From Neomegalonema perideroedes DSM 15528 (GTDB lineage Bacteria; Pseudomonadota; Alphaproteobacteria; Rhodobacterales; Rhodobacteraceae), in assembly GCF_000374145.1 (NCBI RefSeq), contig NZ_KB893653.1, forward strand, positions 71,495 through 135,494: a stretch of 64,000 bases of DNA, read 5' to 3'. This document shows, one piece after another, positions 1-8,660 of this stretch. Numbering within the stretch: position 1 is the first letter of the stretch; each line of letters begins with the position of its first letter. Below the pieces are notes generated by a model that was given only the letters and a program-made list of their open reading frames with translations, had not been told where the DNA came from and did not search any database. Made by a program: the position numbers and the translations under genes.

Positions 1-356
1 ACGCAGGAGCGCCCCATCTCCAGCACTTCGCGGGGATAGGAATCAAGCGGGCTGAGGTCGAATTCATTGGCCGAGTAGAATCCCGGCCCCTTGCGCGCCA
101 CGGAGCCCCGCAGCAGACGATAAACGCCCACCACCTTGTCCAAGGGGTCTTCATGGACCGCTTCTTCGTCGATGAGGATGAGATGCTCGCAGAAGGGGTC
201 GAAGGAATCGGCCTCCAAGCGCGCGGCGTGATTCTCCGCCGAGGTCTCCGCGCCCAGCTCTTCGACGAAGACGGCGTAGCGCAGGCGCTGCGCCGAGCGC
301 AGATCCTCTTCGCTGTCCGCGAGCCGCAACAGAAACCGGCCGACCTTGATTCGCAT
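1..356 (-). CDS. olsB: Ornithine-acyl-ACP N-acyltransferase, partial (C-terminus beyond window)
   Basis: This is the N-terminal ~118 residues of a GNAT-fold acyltransferase; the rest lies left of the window. The family makes lyso-ornithine lipid by transferring a 3-hydroxyacyl chain from acyl carrier protein to ornithine, the first step to phosphorus-free ornithine lipids of the membrane. Visible family motifs are RYAVFVEELGA (about residue 26), VVGVYRLL (about 80) and FYSANEFDLSPL (about 98), in the order seen in OlsB and related hemolysin-like acyltransferases. The start ATG is at 356-354. A second acyltransferase (OlsA), which usually completes the pathway, would have to be outside the window. 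A close paralogue of the same acyltransferase family is the only realistic alternative. Confidence 0.8.
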   Translation of the reverse strand, partial: MRIKVGRFLLRLADSEEDLRSAQRLRYAVFVEELGAETSAENHAARLEADSFDPFCEHLILIDEEAVHEDPLDKVVGVYRLLRGSVARKGPGFYSANEFDLSPLDSYPREVLEMGRSC

Positions 357-601
357 GCGTCCTCCGTCCAAGGATCAGGCGCGGGGACTGTAGAGCCCCC
401 GAACAGGAAGCGCAACGCGGCAAGGAAGTCTTGAGGATTCGCAAAGGGCGTGGCCCGGAAGCGGGAGGCGGCCCGATCCCTCCTCGGAAATCCGCCTGAA
501 GCGCGGCGCAAAAGACGCTGAGCGACGAACCGCCCCAAGTTGACGCAAAATCTTCTGGACGACGGCGAAAGCTCCGCGCTATAAGCCCGCCACGGCGCTG
601 A

Positions 602-676
602 TCGGGAGTAGCTCAGCGGTAGAGCAGGCGGCTGTTAACCGCCTGGCCGGGGGTTCGAATCCCTCCTCCCGAGCCA
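602..676 (+). tRNA. tRNA-Asn (anticodon GTT)
   Basis: A full cloverleaf can be folded: 7-bp acceptor stem TCGGGAG/CTCCCGA, D-arm, anticodon stem around CTGTTAA giving anticodon GTT, a short variable loop and a T-loop containing GGTTCGAATCC. The discriminator is G and the CCA end is encoded (674-676). Confidence 0.96.
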
Positions 677-1050
677 TTTTCCTCAAGGCTCGCGCGCCGG
701 TCCCCCAACATACGCGAAACGTCGTTCCGGATCAGGCCGCCTCCGGCTTCCGGGCCACGCCCTGACCCAAGCGCGCCCGGATCGCGCGGCCTCCTTGGGG
801 CCTCTCTCCGGCTGGACGGCCTCTCCGCGGGCCCCATGTTCGGCCGGGCGAGGATCACGCCGCGCAGGCGAAGACATCCGGATCAAGGCGCGCCGGACGG
901 AGGCTTCCGCGGCGGATTCCGCGGCGGGCTCTCCCCTCGCCTGCGCCCCCTCGGCGCTTGCGCGTGCGGGCCGCCGCTTCTAGTTTGGCCTCGTCATTTC
1001 GCAGGGACATGAGCGCCCGCCTCCGGGCGCGGCTTGAGGGGGAGCGGGCG
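677..1050. other. Intergenic stretch without a recognised gene
   Basis: There are 374 bases between tRNA-Asn and the hydroxybutyryl-CoA dehydrogenase. Open frames here have no ribosome binding site and no family resemblance. No terminator hairpin with a T-run was seen. The sequence just before 1051 supplies a GA-rich ribosome binding site (GAGGGGGAGCGG). Confidence 0.5.
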
Positions 1051-1929
1051 ATGCAGGACGTCAAAACCGTCGGCGTGATCGGGGCTGGGCAAATGGGCAA
1101 CGGCATCGCCCATGTCTTCGCCCTCTCAGGGCGCGAGGTCGGGCTCTACGACCTCAAGCCGGAGGCGATTCAGGCCGCGCTGGCCGTCATCGACCGCAAT
1201 CTGGAGCGCCAGTTGCGCAAGGGCTCCATCTCCGAGGCCGACAAGGCCGCCGCTCTGGCGCGGATCAGGCCCGTTTCGGCCCTCTCCGAGCTGGGCGCCA
1301 TGGATCTGGTGATCGAGGCGGCTTCCGAGGTCGAGGCGGTCAAGAACAGGATCTTCGAGGAATTGCGCCCCCATGTGAAGGAGAACGCGATCCTCGCCTC
1401 CAACACCTCCTCGATCTCGATCACGCGGCTCGGCGCGGTGAGCGGCCATCCCGAGCGCTTCATGGGCGTGCATTTCATGAATCCGCCGCCGGTGATGAAG
1501 CTGGTGGAGCTGATCCGCGGCATCGGCACCGACGAAGCCGTGTTCAACCAGATCCGCGACCTCATCGTGAGCATCGGCAAGGTGCCCGCCCTCGCCGAGG
1601 ATTTCCCGGCCTTCATCGTGAACCGCCTGCTGATTCCGATGATCAACGAAGCCGTCTACACGCTTTACGAGCGCGTCGGCGGCGTGGAATCCATCGACAC
1701 GGCGATGAAGTTCGGCGCCAACCACCCCATGGGCCCGCTGGAGCTGGCCGACTTCATCGGGCTGGACACCTGCCTCGCCATCATGAACGTGCTCTACGAA
1801 GGGCTCTCGGACAGCAAATACCGCCCCTGCCCGCTGCTGGTGAAATACGTCGAAGCCGGATGGCTCGGGCGCAAAGCCGGGCGCGGCTTCTACGACTACC
1901 GCGGCGAAAAGCCCGTCCCGACGCGCTGA
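1051..1929 (+). CDS. hbd: 3-hydroxybutyryl-CoA dehydrogenase
   Basis: 292-residue NAD(P)-dependent dehydrogenase that interconverts acetoacetyl-CoA and 3-hydroxybutyryl-CoA in the cytoplasm, serving short-chain fatty acid or butanoate/PHB metabolism. The Rossmann fingerprint GAGQMG is at residues 11-16. The family segments NTSSISIT (about 115), GVHFMNPPPVMKLVE (about 138, with the catalytic His) and FIVNRLL (about 188) follow, then the C-terminal domain ending GRKAGRGFYDY. The ATG at 1051 is chosen over an upstream in-frame ATG at 958 because it places the Rossmann strand at the N-terminus and follows a GA-rich ribosome binding site. The family length of about 290 residues agrees. It stands alone; a PaaH-like role in phenylacetate degradation is possible, but no paa genes are nearby. 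Confidence 0.92.
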   Translation: MQDVKTVGVIGAGQMGNGIAHVFALSGREVGLYDLKPEAIQAALAVIDRNLERQLRKGSISEADKAAALARIRPVSALSELGAMDLVIEAASEVEAVKNRIFEELRPHVKENAILASNTSSISITRLGAVSGHPERFMGVHFMNPPPVMKLVELIRGIGTDEAVFNQIRDLIVSIGKVPALAEDFPAFIVNRLLIPMINEAVYTLYERVGGVESIDTAMKFGANHPMGPLELADFIGLDTCLAIMNVLYEGLSDSKYRPCPLLVKYVEAGWLGRKAGRGFYDYRGEKPVPTR

Positions 1930-2039
1930 ATCCCGCGCTCCGCGCCCTTCATGGCCTTCGCCGGCGCGATGAGCTATGATTTGGCCTCAGGATCGGCCGC
2001 GGCCTCGCGAGAAGGGCCGCGGAGGAGTGAGGAGGAGCC

Positions 2040-2915
2040 GTGCGGCTGGACGTTCTGCAATTGCGGGAGTTTTACGAAACCCAGCTCGGCGCGATGACTC
2101 AGCGCCACGCGCAGGGCGTCCTGCGCGCGCTCTGGCCGAATCTGAAGGGCCAGAGCCTCGCCGGATACGGCTATCCCCTCCCCTTTCTGCGGCCCTTCCT
2201 GCACCAGAGCCAAGGCGGCGCCGAGCGCGTCGCGGCGCTGATGCCCGCCCATCAGGGCGCGGTCCATTGGCCGCGCGAGGGCGGGAATCTCTGCGTCCTC
2301 GTCGAGGAGGGCGGCTGGCCCTTCTCCAACGGCTTCTTCGACCGCATCCTGCTGGCCCATGCGCTGGAGCTTTGCGAGAATCCCACCGCCCTGCTCGGCG
2401 AGGTCTGGCGGTCGCTGGCGCCGGGCGGGCGGCTGATCGCGGTGGTCTCCAACCGCACGGGGCTCTGGGCGCGGCGCGAGACCACCCCCTTCGCCTTCGG
2501 ACGCCCCTTCAGCGCCGAGCAGCTCGAAGGGCTGCTCCTCGAAGCCGGATTCACCCCCCATCGCCGCGCCGCCGCGCTTTACGCGCCGCCGAGCCACCGG
2601 AGATTCTGGCTGCGGGCCTCCTCGACGCTGGAGCGGGCGGGCGCGCGGATCGGCGCCGAGCGTCTGGCGGGGCTGCGGATCGTCGAGGCGGTGAAGGAGA
2701 TCTACGCCCTGCCGCGCGGAGGCGCCAAGGAAGCCGCCGCCGCGCCTTGGCGCTGGCGCCCCGCGACGGCCCAGAGACCAGGGTTGGGGCCGGGTCTGGC
2801 GGCGGCCTCCGAACCCTCTCCGGAGGGCGGCCCCGAGTCGGGAGCGGCCCCCGGCGCGGCTCCGGGCGCGGCGCGGCTGAAGAGCGCGCAGGAAGGGCCG
2901 CTGAAGGGCTCCTAA
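2040..2915 (+). CDS. Class I SAM-dependent methyltransferase-like protein
   Basis: 291 residues. The core is a Methyltransf_11-like fold: a degenerate SAM-binding region around LAGYGYPLPF, then FDRILLAHALELCENP and LAPGGRLIAVVSNRTGLWARRE (the post-core strand and turn). This pattern is shared with uncharacterised alphaproteobacterial methyltransferases often found near glyoxalase II. The usual glycine-rich motif I is weak, so activity is not certain. The last ~50 residues are Pro/Ala/Gly-rich and probably disordered. Translation starts with GTG at 2040 after GGAGGAG. It lies 110 bp after hbd, and the chorismate mutase-domain gene follows 74 bp later on the same strand. Substrate unknown. Confidence 0.7.
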   Translation: MRLDVLQLREFYETQLGAMTQRHAQGVLRALWPNLKGQSLAGYGYPLPFLRPFLHQSQGGAERVAALMPAHQGAVHWPREGGNLCVLVEEGGWPFSNGFFDRILLAHALELCENPTALLGEVWRSLAPGGRLIAVVSNRTGLWARRETTPFAFGRPFSAEQLEGLLLEAGFTPHRRAAALYAPPSHRRFWLRASSTLERAGARIGAERLAGLRIVEAVKEIYALPRGGAKEAAAAPWRWRPATAQRPGLGPGLAAASEPSPEGGPESGAAPGAAPGAARLKSAQEGPLKGS

Positions 2916-2989
2916 ACGGGAAACCGGTTTCGTTTTCGCGGGAAATCTTCTAAGTCCAAGGCGAGGCGAGCGCGGAGGGAGCAAGCATC

Positions 2990-3967
2990 ATGAGAACGCC
3001 GGAGGCGGATTCGGCCATGGCCGCGGTTCGGGCGCAGATCGACGCCGTCGACGACCGGATTCTCGCAGCCATTCAGGAGCGCGCCCGACTCGTCGAGCAG
3101 GTCCGCGCGCTGAAGGCGGCGCAAGCCGCGAGTCAGACCGCCCGCGAACAGGCCGCCCGCGAACAGGCCGCCCGCGAAAGCGAGAACCCGACGGCTCTCC
3201 AGAACGGCGCCGCGCCCCCCTCCACGCCCCCCTCCACGCCTCTGCGGCCCGCCCGCGAAGCGCAGATCCTGCGCCGGATCGCGCGGCTCTCCAGCTCGCC
3301 CATGCCTTTCGGCGGAACGGCGGCCATCTGGCATGAGCTGATCGCCAGCTCCGTGGTCATGCAGGGCGGGCTGACGGTCTCCGTCTACGCCCCCGGCGAA
3401 GGCCCCGAGCGCGATCGCGTCTGGAAGGCCGCCCGCACCCGCTTCGGCGCTCTGACGCCTCTGACGGGGCGTTCCTCGGCGGGGCGGATGATTCAGGATC
3501 TGCAAGGCCCCGAGCCTGCGGCGGGCGTGGCGCCGGGCGATCTCTCGCCGGATTCCCACGGCGAAGTCTGGTGGCGGGCCTGCCTCGATTCGAGCCCCCT
3601 CGCGCCGAAGATCCTCGCCGCCCTGCCCTTCGCGCCCGAAGCCGGCGAGGGAATCGACGCCTGGCTCCTCGCCGCCGCGCCTCTGGAGCCGAGCGGCGAC
3701 GACGTGACCCTCTTCGGCCTCAGAACCGGCGCGCCGATCAGCCGCGCTCAGATCTCGGCGCGCCTCGCGCGGGCGACGGAGGCCCTCGGAATCGAGGCGC
3801 GTCTGGCGGCCCTCGTCCCGGACGCCCTGCTCATCGCCTGCGAGGGCGCCCACGCCGATCCTCATTCGCCCGTCAAGGCGGCTCTGGCCGAAGCCTTCGA
3901 CATCGATCCTCAGGATCTGACGACGGCGGGGCTTTACGCCCGCCCGCTGCCGCCGCCCGGCGGCTGA
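2990..3967 (+). CDS. Chorismate mutase-domain protein with linker insert and unassigned C-terminal domain
   Basis: 325 residues. Residues ~8-45 form the first helix of an AroQ-type chorismate mutase (VRAQIDAVDDRILAAIQERA, then RLVEQVRALK). The second and third helices appear only at ~85-125 (RPAREAQILRRIA, then AAIWHELIASSVVMQG). The two parts are separated by a low-complexity insert of about 36 residues that includes repeated REQAA units and PPSTP repeats. Chorismate mutase converts chorismate to prephenate for Phe/Tyr synthesis. The C-terminal ~190 residues are not a recognised prephenate dehydratase or dehydrogenase; longer chorismate mutases of this layout occur in alphaproteobacteria. 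The start ATG follows GAGGGAG. No other aromatic amino acid gene is adjacent. Confidence 0.78.
   Translation: MRTPEADSAMAAVRAQIDAVDDRILAAIQERARLVEQVRALKAAQAASQTAREQAAREQAARESENPTALQNGAAPPSTPPSTPLRPAREAQILRRIARLSSSPMPFGGTAAIWHELIASSVVMQGGLTVSVYAPGEGPERDRVWKAARTRFGALTPLTGRSSAGRMIQDLQGPEPAAGVAPGDLSPDSHGEVWWRACLDSSPLAPKILAALPFAPEAGEGIDAWLLAAAPLEPSGDDVTLFGLRTGAPISRAQISARLARATEALGIEARLAALVPDALLIACEGAHADPHSPVKAALAEAFDIDPQDLTTAGLYARPLPPPGG
3139..3240 (+). repeat. Tandem repeats inside the chorismate mutase gene
   Basis: A 15-bp unit CGCCCGCGAACAGGC occurs at 3139-3153 and 3154-3168, with a partial third copy to 3178. Further on, a 12-bp unit containing CCCCCTCCACGC is repeated at about 3216-3240. 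Both encode the low-complexity linker between the first and second helices of the mutase domain. Confidence 0.85.
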
Positions 3968-4173
3968 TCGCGCCGGGACCGCTCGCGGCAGGAGGCGCAA
4001 GGCTCGTCGGGCGCCTTATAAGCCCCGCAATGAGGGCAGGCCTCCAGATCCTCCGCCTGAAGGCGCGGACGCGGCGCGGCCGGGTCCTCAGCTCTGGGCG
4101 GCGCAGGCGCGAAGGCCCGGCGCAGCAGAATCCAAAGTCCGAAAGCCGCCAGCCCCAGCGTCAGGATCTTCAT
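3934..4173 (-). CDS. Small membrane-anchored zinc-ribbon protein
   Basis: 79 residues. It has an N-terminal hydrophobic helix (ILTLGLAAFGLWILL), a short Pro/Arg-rich linker, and a CPHCG...CASC pair of CxxC motifs expected to bind zinc. The layout resembles small PP0621-like proteins of unknown function that are common in proteobacteria. The ATG at 4173 is annotated; a GTG six bases upstream (4179) has better spacing to the GGAG at 4190-4187 and may be the true start. The 3' end overlaps the convergent chorismate mutase gene by 34 bp. Confidence 0.65.
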   Translation of the reverse strand: MKILTLGLAAFGLWILLRRAFAPAPPRAEDPAAPRPRLQAEDLEACPHCGAYKAPDEPCASCRERSRRDQPPGGGSGRA

Positions 4174-4425
4174 CAGCACCGCGTTTCTCCTTCGGATTTT
4201 CGCGCAGTTTGTCATGAAACCGCGACGGGAATCATCCGGAAAACGCTTCACGATCGCGGGCGCATCCGCAGAGAGGGCGCCCGGAGCGCGGGCGCCTCCG
4301 CGCTTTGGGGGCTGACCGCGCCGGATTCCAAGCCTATATTCCGCCCGTCATTCCGCATCGCAACATCCCAGCTTCCTCCGGCCGGGCGGAGCGCCCCGAG
4401 GAGAGAGCCTTCCGAGGAGATCCAA

Positions 4426-5226
4426 ATGGGCGAACTTTCCGGCAAAACCGCCGTCGTGACCGGCTCCACCAGCGGCATCGGCCTCGGCATCGCGAAGGTT
4501 CTGGCCGCGCGCGGGGCGAATCTGGTTCTGAACTCCTTCTCCGACACGGAGGCCGACCACGCCGTCGCCGCCGAGGTCGCCAAGCTCGCCACGGGGGGCG
4601 CCCGCGCCCTCTATGTGCAGGCCGACATGTCCGACCCCGAGGCCTGCGCGAATCTGATCCGCAAGGCCGAAGCCGAATTCGGCGCCGTCGACATCCTCGT
4701 CAACAACGCGGGCGTGCAATTCGTCTCGCCGGTCGAGGATTTTCCGGTCGCGAAGTGGAATCAGATCATCGCGATCAATCTGTCTTCGGCCTTCCACACC
4801 GCCCGCGCCGCCATCCCCGGCATGAAGAAGCGCAATTGGGGCCGCATCGTCAACATCGCCTCGGCCCATGGCCTGACCGCCTCGCCTTATAAATCGGCCT
4901 ATGTCGCGGCCAAACACGGCGTGGTCGGCCTGAGCAAGACCATCGCCCTCGAATTCGCCGAGGAGAAGATCAAGGCCACCTGCAACGCCATCTGCCCCGG
5001 CTATGTCTGGACGCCCCTCGTCGCGGGCCAGCTCGAGGACCAGATGAAGGCCCATGGCATGACGAAAGAGGAAGTCCTCGAAAAGATCATGCTCGCGCGC
5101 CAGCCCTCGCGGGAGTTCGCCACCGTCGAGCAGCTCGGCGGGACGACCGCCTTCCTCTGCTCCGAGGACGCCGCCCAGATCACCGGAACCACCATCTCCG
5201 TCGACGGCGGCTGGACCGCTCTGTGA
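4426..5226 (+). CDS. bdhA: D-3-hydroxybutyrate dehydrogenase
   Basis: 266-residue classical short-chain dehydrogenase that oxidises D-3-hydroxybutyrate to acetoacetate with NAD+ in the cytoplasm, the entry step for using PHB monomers. Seen: the cofactor loop TGSTSGIG (residues 12-19), NNAG, the Ser/Tyr/Lys catalytic set (IASAHG and YVAAKHG), and the family C-terminus ending SVDGGWTAL. Residues such as CPGYVWTPLV and the QxxR-type lid match bacterial BdhA. The start ATG follows GAGGAGAT; upstream in-frame codons are unlikely to be coding. Its stop overlaps the next gene's GTG start by four bases, implying translational coupling to the patatin-like lipase. Confidence 0.93.
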   Translation: MGELSGKTAVVTGSTSGIGLGIAKVLAARGANLVLNSFSDTEADHAVAAEVAKLATGGARALYVQADMSDPEACANLIRKAEAEFGAVDILVNNAGVQFVSPVEDFPVAKWNQIIAINLSSAFHTARAAIPGMKKRNWGRIVNIASAHGLTASPYKSAYVAAKHGVVGLSKTIALEFAEEKIKATCNAICPGYVWTPLVAGQLEDQMKAHGMTKEEVLEKIMLARQPSREFATVEQLGGTTAFLCSEDAAQITGTTISVDGGWTAL

Positions 5227-6257
5227 GCCGCCCCGCTCTGGCTTTGGGGCTCCAAGGGGGAGGCGCGCATGGCGCCTTCACCTGGGGCGCGCTCGATCGT
5301 CTTCTCGAAGAGGAGGATCTGGAGATCTCCGCCCTGACCGGAACCAGCGCGGGGGCGATGAACGCCGCCGTGCTGCGCGCCGGATGGGGCGAAGGCGGGC
5401 GCAAAGAGGCGCGGCGTCGGCTCAGCGCCTTCTGGCGGCGCGTGGCGGAGCGGAGTCTGGCGATTCCGCCCGCTCTCTGGGACGCCGCCTGCGCCGGGAT
5501 CAAGCCGCCGGTGGAGACCATCCGCAATTTCTATGAGACCAACCCCTTCTACGTGGGGCTCGGGTTTCTGCAGAATCACGTCTCGCCCTATAAGCTCAAC
5601 CCGCTGAATCTGGATCCTCTGCGCTCGGTGCTGCTGGAGTTCGTCACCGACGAATCCTTGCAGGCGGGCGAGGGTCCGGCGGTCTTCGTCAACGCGACTC
5701 ATGTGAAAAGCGCCAAAGGCCGCATCTTCCGCCGCGAGACTCTGACCGTGGACGCCATTCTGGCCTCGGCTTGTCTGCCGCAGATGTTCCAAGGCGTGGT
5801 GATCGACGGCGAAACCTATTGGGACGGCGGATATACGGGAAATCCGGCGCTCTGGCCGATCACCTACGACACCCGCAGCTCGGATCTGATGATCATCCGG
5901 CTGGAGCCCGATCTGCGCGAGCATCTGCCCAAAAGCGCCGGAGAAATCTCCGACCGCGTGAGCGAAATCAGCTTCGGCGCGGCTCTGCGGGCCGAGATCC
6001 GGGCCATAGACTTCGTGGCGCGGCTGGTGGATTCGGGAAACCTCGCGCAAGGCCGCTGGCGCAAGCTGCGGCTGCATGAGATCAGCGACGATCTTCTGAT
6101 GCGCGGACTCGGGCCGACGACCAAGATTTTCCCAGATTGGCGCGTGCTCGAAACCCTCCGCGACGCCGGGCGCAGACAGGCCGATTCATGGCTGAAAACG
6201 CATAAGGCTCAAATCGGCGTGGAGTCGACTCTGGACGTTCGGCGCGTGTTCCTCTAA
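5223..6257 (+). CDS. Patatin-like phospholipase/esterase
   Basis: 344 residues. The patatin catalytic elements are all present: the oxyanion-hole motif GGGAHG (residues 12-17), the nucleophile elbow GTSAG with Ser42, and the catalytic Asp in DGG (about residue 201). No signal peptide is seen, so it probably acts in the cytoplasm or at granule or membrane surfaces on lipids or polyesters. Translation begins with GTG overlapping the bdhA stop (4-bp overlap). Pairing of a patatin-like protein with bdhA is recurrent in alphaproteobacteria, and a role linked to PHB or oligomer turnover is a reasonable inference but not proven. Confidence 0.85.
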   Translation: MSRPALALGLQGGGAHGAFTWGALDRLLEEEDLEISALTGTSAGAMNAAVLRAGWGEGGRKEARRRLSAFWRRVAERSLAIPPALWDAACAGIKPPVETIRNFYETNPFYVGLGFLQNHVSPYKLNPLNLDPLRSVLLEFVTDESLQAGEGPAVFVNATHVKSAKGRIFRRETLTVDAILASACLPQMFQGVVIDGETYWDGGYTGNPALWPITYDTRSSDLMIIRLEPDLREHLPKSAGEISDRVSEISFGAALRAEIRAIDFVARLVDSGNLAQGRWRKLRLHEISDDLLMRGLGPTTKIFPDWRVLETLRDAGRRQADSWLKTHKAQIGVESTLDVRRVFL

Positions 6258-6333
6258 CCTCGCGCGCCGCGGGCCGTTTTCGGCCGAGGCCCGTCGCCGC
6301 TTTCCTGCGGCGGGCCTTCCGGCGGATGGGTCC

Positions 6334-8250
6334 ATGTCTTCGCCTTCTCCCGAATCCGCCGCTCCCGCCCCCAAAGACGGCGGCTCCCCTCATCATAAGC
6401 CCGGCTTCTGGATTCTGACGCTCGGGGCTTTGGGCGTGGTCTACGGCGACGTGGGCACCAGCCCGCTTTACGCCTTCAAACAGGCGCTGATCGCCGCAGG
6501 CCCCCATTCCGGGCCTGAAGGAATCTTCGGCGTGCTCTCGCTGATCGTCTGGACGCTCACGATCATCATCACCCTGAAGACGGTCTTCATCCTGCTGCGC
6601 GCCGACAACGAAGGCGAGGGCGGCACGCTCTCGCTGGTGGCTCTGGCGCAGAAGGCGGGGGGCAAATGGCGGATCATCGCGATTTTCCTCGGGATGATCG
6701 GCGCGGGGCTCTTCTTCGGCGACGCGGTGCTGACTCCGGCGGTTTCGGTGCTTTCGGCGCTGGAGGGCCTGACGGTGCTGATTCCCTCGGCTCAGCCGGC
6801 GGTTCTGCCGCTGGCGATCCTGATTCTGGCGGGGCTCTTCTTCGCCCAAAGCCGCGGCACGGCCAAAGTGGCGAAGCTCTTCGGGCCGATCATGCTGGTT
6901 TGGTTCGCGGTTCTGGGGCTGATGGGGCTGGTCCGCATCTTCGCGCATCCCGAGGTGGTTCAGGCGCTGAATCCCATGTGGGGGCTGCGGCTGCTGCTGG
7001 AGGGCGAAGGCCGGACTCTGGCGATCCTCGGAGCGGTGTTCCTCGCCGCCACCGGCGCGGAGGCCCTTTACGCCGATCTCGGCCATTTCGGACGCGCGCC
7101 CATCCGGGCGGCGTGGCTCGGCTTCGCCTATCCGGCTCTGGTGCTGAACTATCTTGGCCAAGGCGCCTTGGTGATCGCCGATCCGGCGGCGGCGGCCAAT
7201 CCCTTCTTCAGCCTCTTTCCGAGCTGGCTGCTGCCTTTCGGGCTGATTCTGGCGACTCTGGCGACGATCATCGCCAGTCAGGCGGTGATCACCGGCGCCT
7301 TCTCCTACGCCAGCCAAGCGGTGCGCATGGGGCTTTTGCCGCGTCTGCGCATCCTCCACACCTCCGAGGAGCACGCCGGACAAATCTACATGCCCCATAT
7401 CAACGCGATCATGTTCGCGCTGGTGATCGCGCTGGTGCTGAGCTTCCGGACCTCCTCCTCTCTGGCGGGGGCCTATGGCGTGGCGGTGGCGGGCGAGATG
7501 GTCCTCACCGGCCTGCTGGCCGGTCTGGTCGCCTGGCGGGTCTGGAAATGGCCGCTCTTGGCGGGGGCGGCGCTCATGGCGCCTTTCCTCGTCGTGGATC
7601 TCGCCTTCCTGACCGCCAATCTGCGCAAGCTCGGGGAAGGCGGCTATGCGCCGCTTCTGGTGGCGGCGGGCGTGTTCTTCACCATGCAGAGCTGGCGGCT
7701 CGGGGCTCAGGCGGTGGCGGCCAAATCGCGCAAGAACGAAATCCCCATCGACGCCCTTTTGCGCAGCCTCAAGCTGAAGCCGCCGCATCGGGTGGCGGGG
7801 GCGGCGGTCTTCCTGACCTCGGAGCCCGCCACGGCGCCCATGGCGCTCATGCATACGCTGAAGCATTTCCGCGCCCTGCATGAGCAGGTGGCCATTCTGA
7901 CCATCCGCACCGCCCCGACGCCCCGCCTCTCCGATTCCCAGCGCGCCCGGCTGGAGCCCATCGACGAGGAGATGGGCTTTTACCATCTGACCCTCGAATT
8001 CGGCTATATGGAGACGCCCAACGTGCCGCGCGCCCTGCTGCTGGAGCGCAAGCACGGCTGGAAGCCCGACATCATGCAGACCTCTTTCTTCCTCTCGCGG
8101 CGGAGCCTGCGGGTGATGGAGAAAGGGACTCTGCCGCGCTGGCGGGCGCGGGCCTACGCCTTCATGTCCGAGAACGCCAGCGACGCCAGCACCTATTTCA
8201 AGCTCCCCGCCGACCGGGTGGTCGAGGTGGGCGCCCAAATCCAGCTTTAG
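6334..8250 (+). CDS. kup: Low-affinity K+ transporter Kup
   Basis: 638-residue inner-membrane K+:H+ symporter of the KUP/HAK/KT family. The signature GALGVVYGDVGTSPLYA lies at the first membrane helix (about residue 31). About twelve hydrophobic segments follow to residue ~450, including GLFFGDAVLTPAVSVLSA and a conserved GAFSYASQAVRMG region. The C-terminal ~180 residues are a soluble cytoplasmic domain with the family's LTSEPATAP, GWKPDIM and SFFLSRR motifs. The length matches alphaproteobacterial Kup. A VOC gene begins eight bases after its stop, so both may share a transcript. Confidence 0.95.
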   Translation: MSSPSPESAAPAPKDGGSPHHKPGFWILTLGALGVVYGDVGTSPLYAFKQALIAAGPHSGPEGIFGVLSLIVWTLTIIITLKTVFILLRADNEGEGGTLSLVALAQKAGGKWRIIAIFLGMIGAGLFFGDAVLTPAVSVLSALEGLTVLIPSAQPAVLPLAILILAGLFFAQSRGTAKVAKLFGPIMLVWFAVLGLMGLVRIFAHPEVVQALNPMWGLRLLLEGEGRTLAILGAVFLAATGAEALYADLGHFGRAPIRAAWLGFAYPALVLNYLGQGALVIADPAAAANPFFSLFPSWLLPFGLILATLATIIASQAVITGAFSYASQAVRMGLLPRLRILHTSEEHAGQIYMPHINAIMFALVIALVLSFRTSSSLAGAYGVAVAGEMVLTGLLAGLVAWRVWKWPLLAGAALMAPFLVVDLAFLTANLRKLGEGGYAPLLVAAGVFFTMQSWRLGAQAVAAKSRKNEIPIDALLRSLKLKPPHRVAGAAVFLTSEPATAPMALMHTLKHFRALHEQVAILTIRTAPTPRLSDSQRARLEPIDEEMGFYHLTLEFGYMETPNVPRALLLERKHGWKPDIMQTSFFLSRRSLRVMEKGTLPRWRARAYAFMSENASDASTYFKLPADRVVEVGAQIQL

Positions 8251-8258
8251 AGGCCTTC

Positions 8259-8645
8259 ATGAGCGCGGCTTCCGAGATCGCCTTTCTGGAGGTCCATCCG
8301 GTTCTGAGGATCTTCGACGAGGCCAAGGCCCGCGAATTCTATCTGGATTGGCTCGGCTTCAAACCCGATTGGGAGCATCGCTTCGCGCCGGGCATGCCGC
8401 TGTACATGCAGGTTTCGCGGGCGGGCCTCGCGCTGCATCTGAGCATGCATCACGGCGACGGAACCCCCGGAAGCGTGGTCTTCCTGCGGATGAAGGGCGT
8501 CCGGGCGCTGCACGCCGAGCTTACGGCGCGGCCCTATCCGAACTTGCGCCCCGGTCTGGAGGCGCAGCCTTGGGGGCTGGAGCTGACGCTCCTCGACCCC
8601 TTCGGCAATGGCCTGCGGCTTTGCGAGGCGCCTCAGGAGGGCTGA
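8259..8645 (+). CDS. VOC-family (glyoxalase/bleomycin-resistance fold) protein
   Basis: 128 residues with the paired beta-alpha-beta-beta-beta modules of the vicinal oxygen chelate superfamily: PVLRIFDEAKAREFYLDWLG at the start and ELTLLDPFGNGLRLCE at the end, a typical glyoxalase-like layout. Substrate cannot be read from the sequence; related proteins include bleomycin-binding and uncharacterised glyoxalase-superfamily members. The ribosome binding site AGAGG precedes the ATG, and the gene begins 8 bp after kup, suggesting co-transcription without an obvious functional link. Confidence 0.8.
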   Translation: MSAASEIAFLEVHPVLRIFDEAKAREFYLDWLGFKPDWEHRFAPGMPLYMQVSRAGLALHLSMHHGDGTPGSVVFLRMKGVRALHAELTARPYPNLRPGLEAQPWGLELTLLDPFGNGLRLCEAPQEG

Positions 8646-8660
8646 GGCGCCGACGCCGCT

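Noticed and set aside
6082-8238. 718-codon open frame on the minus strand opposite kup
   Set aside because: Composition (His/Arg/Gln-rich) is that of an antisense shadow; kup on the plus strand has full family motifs.
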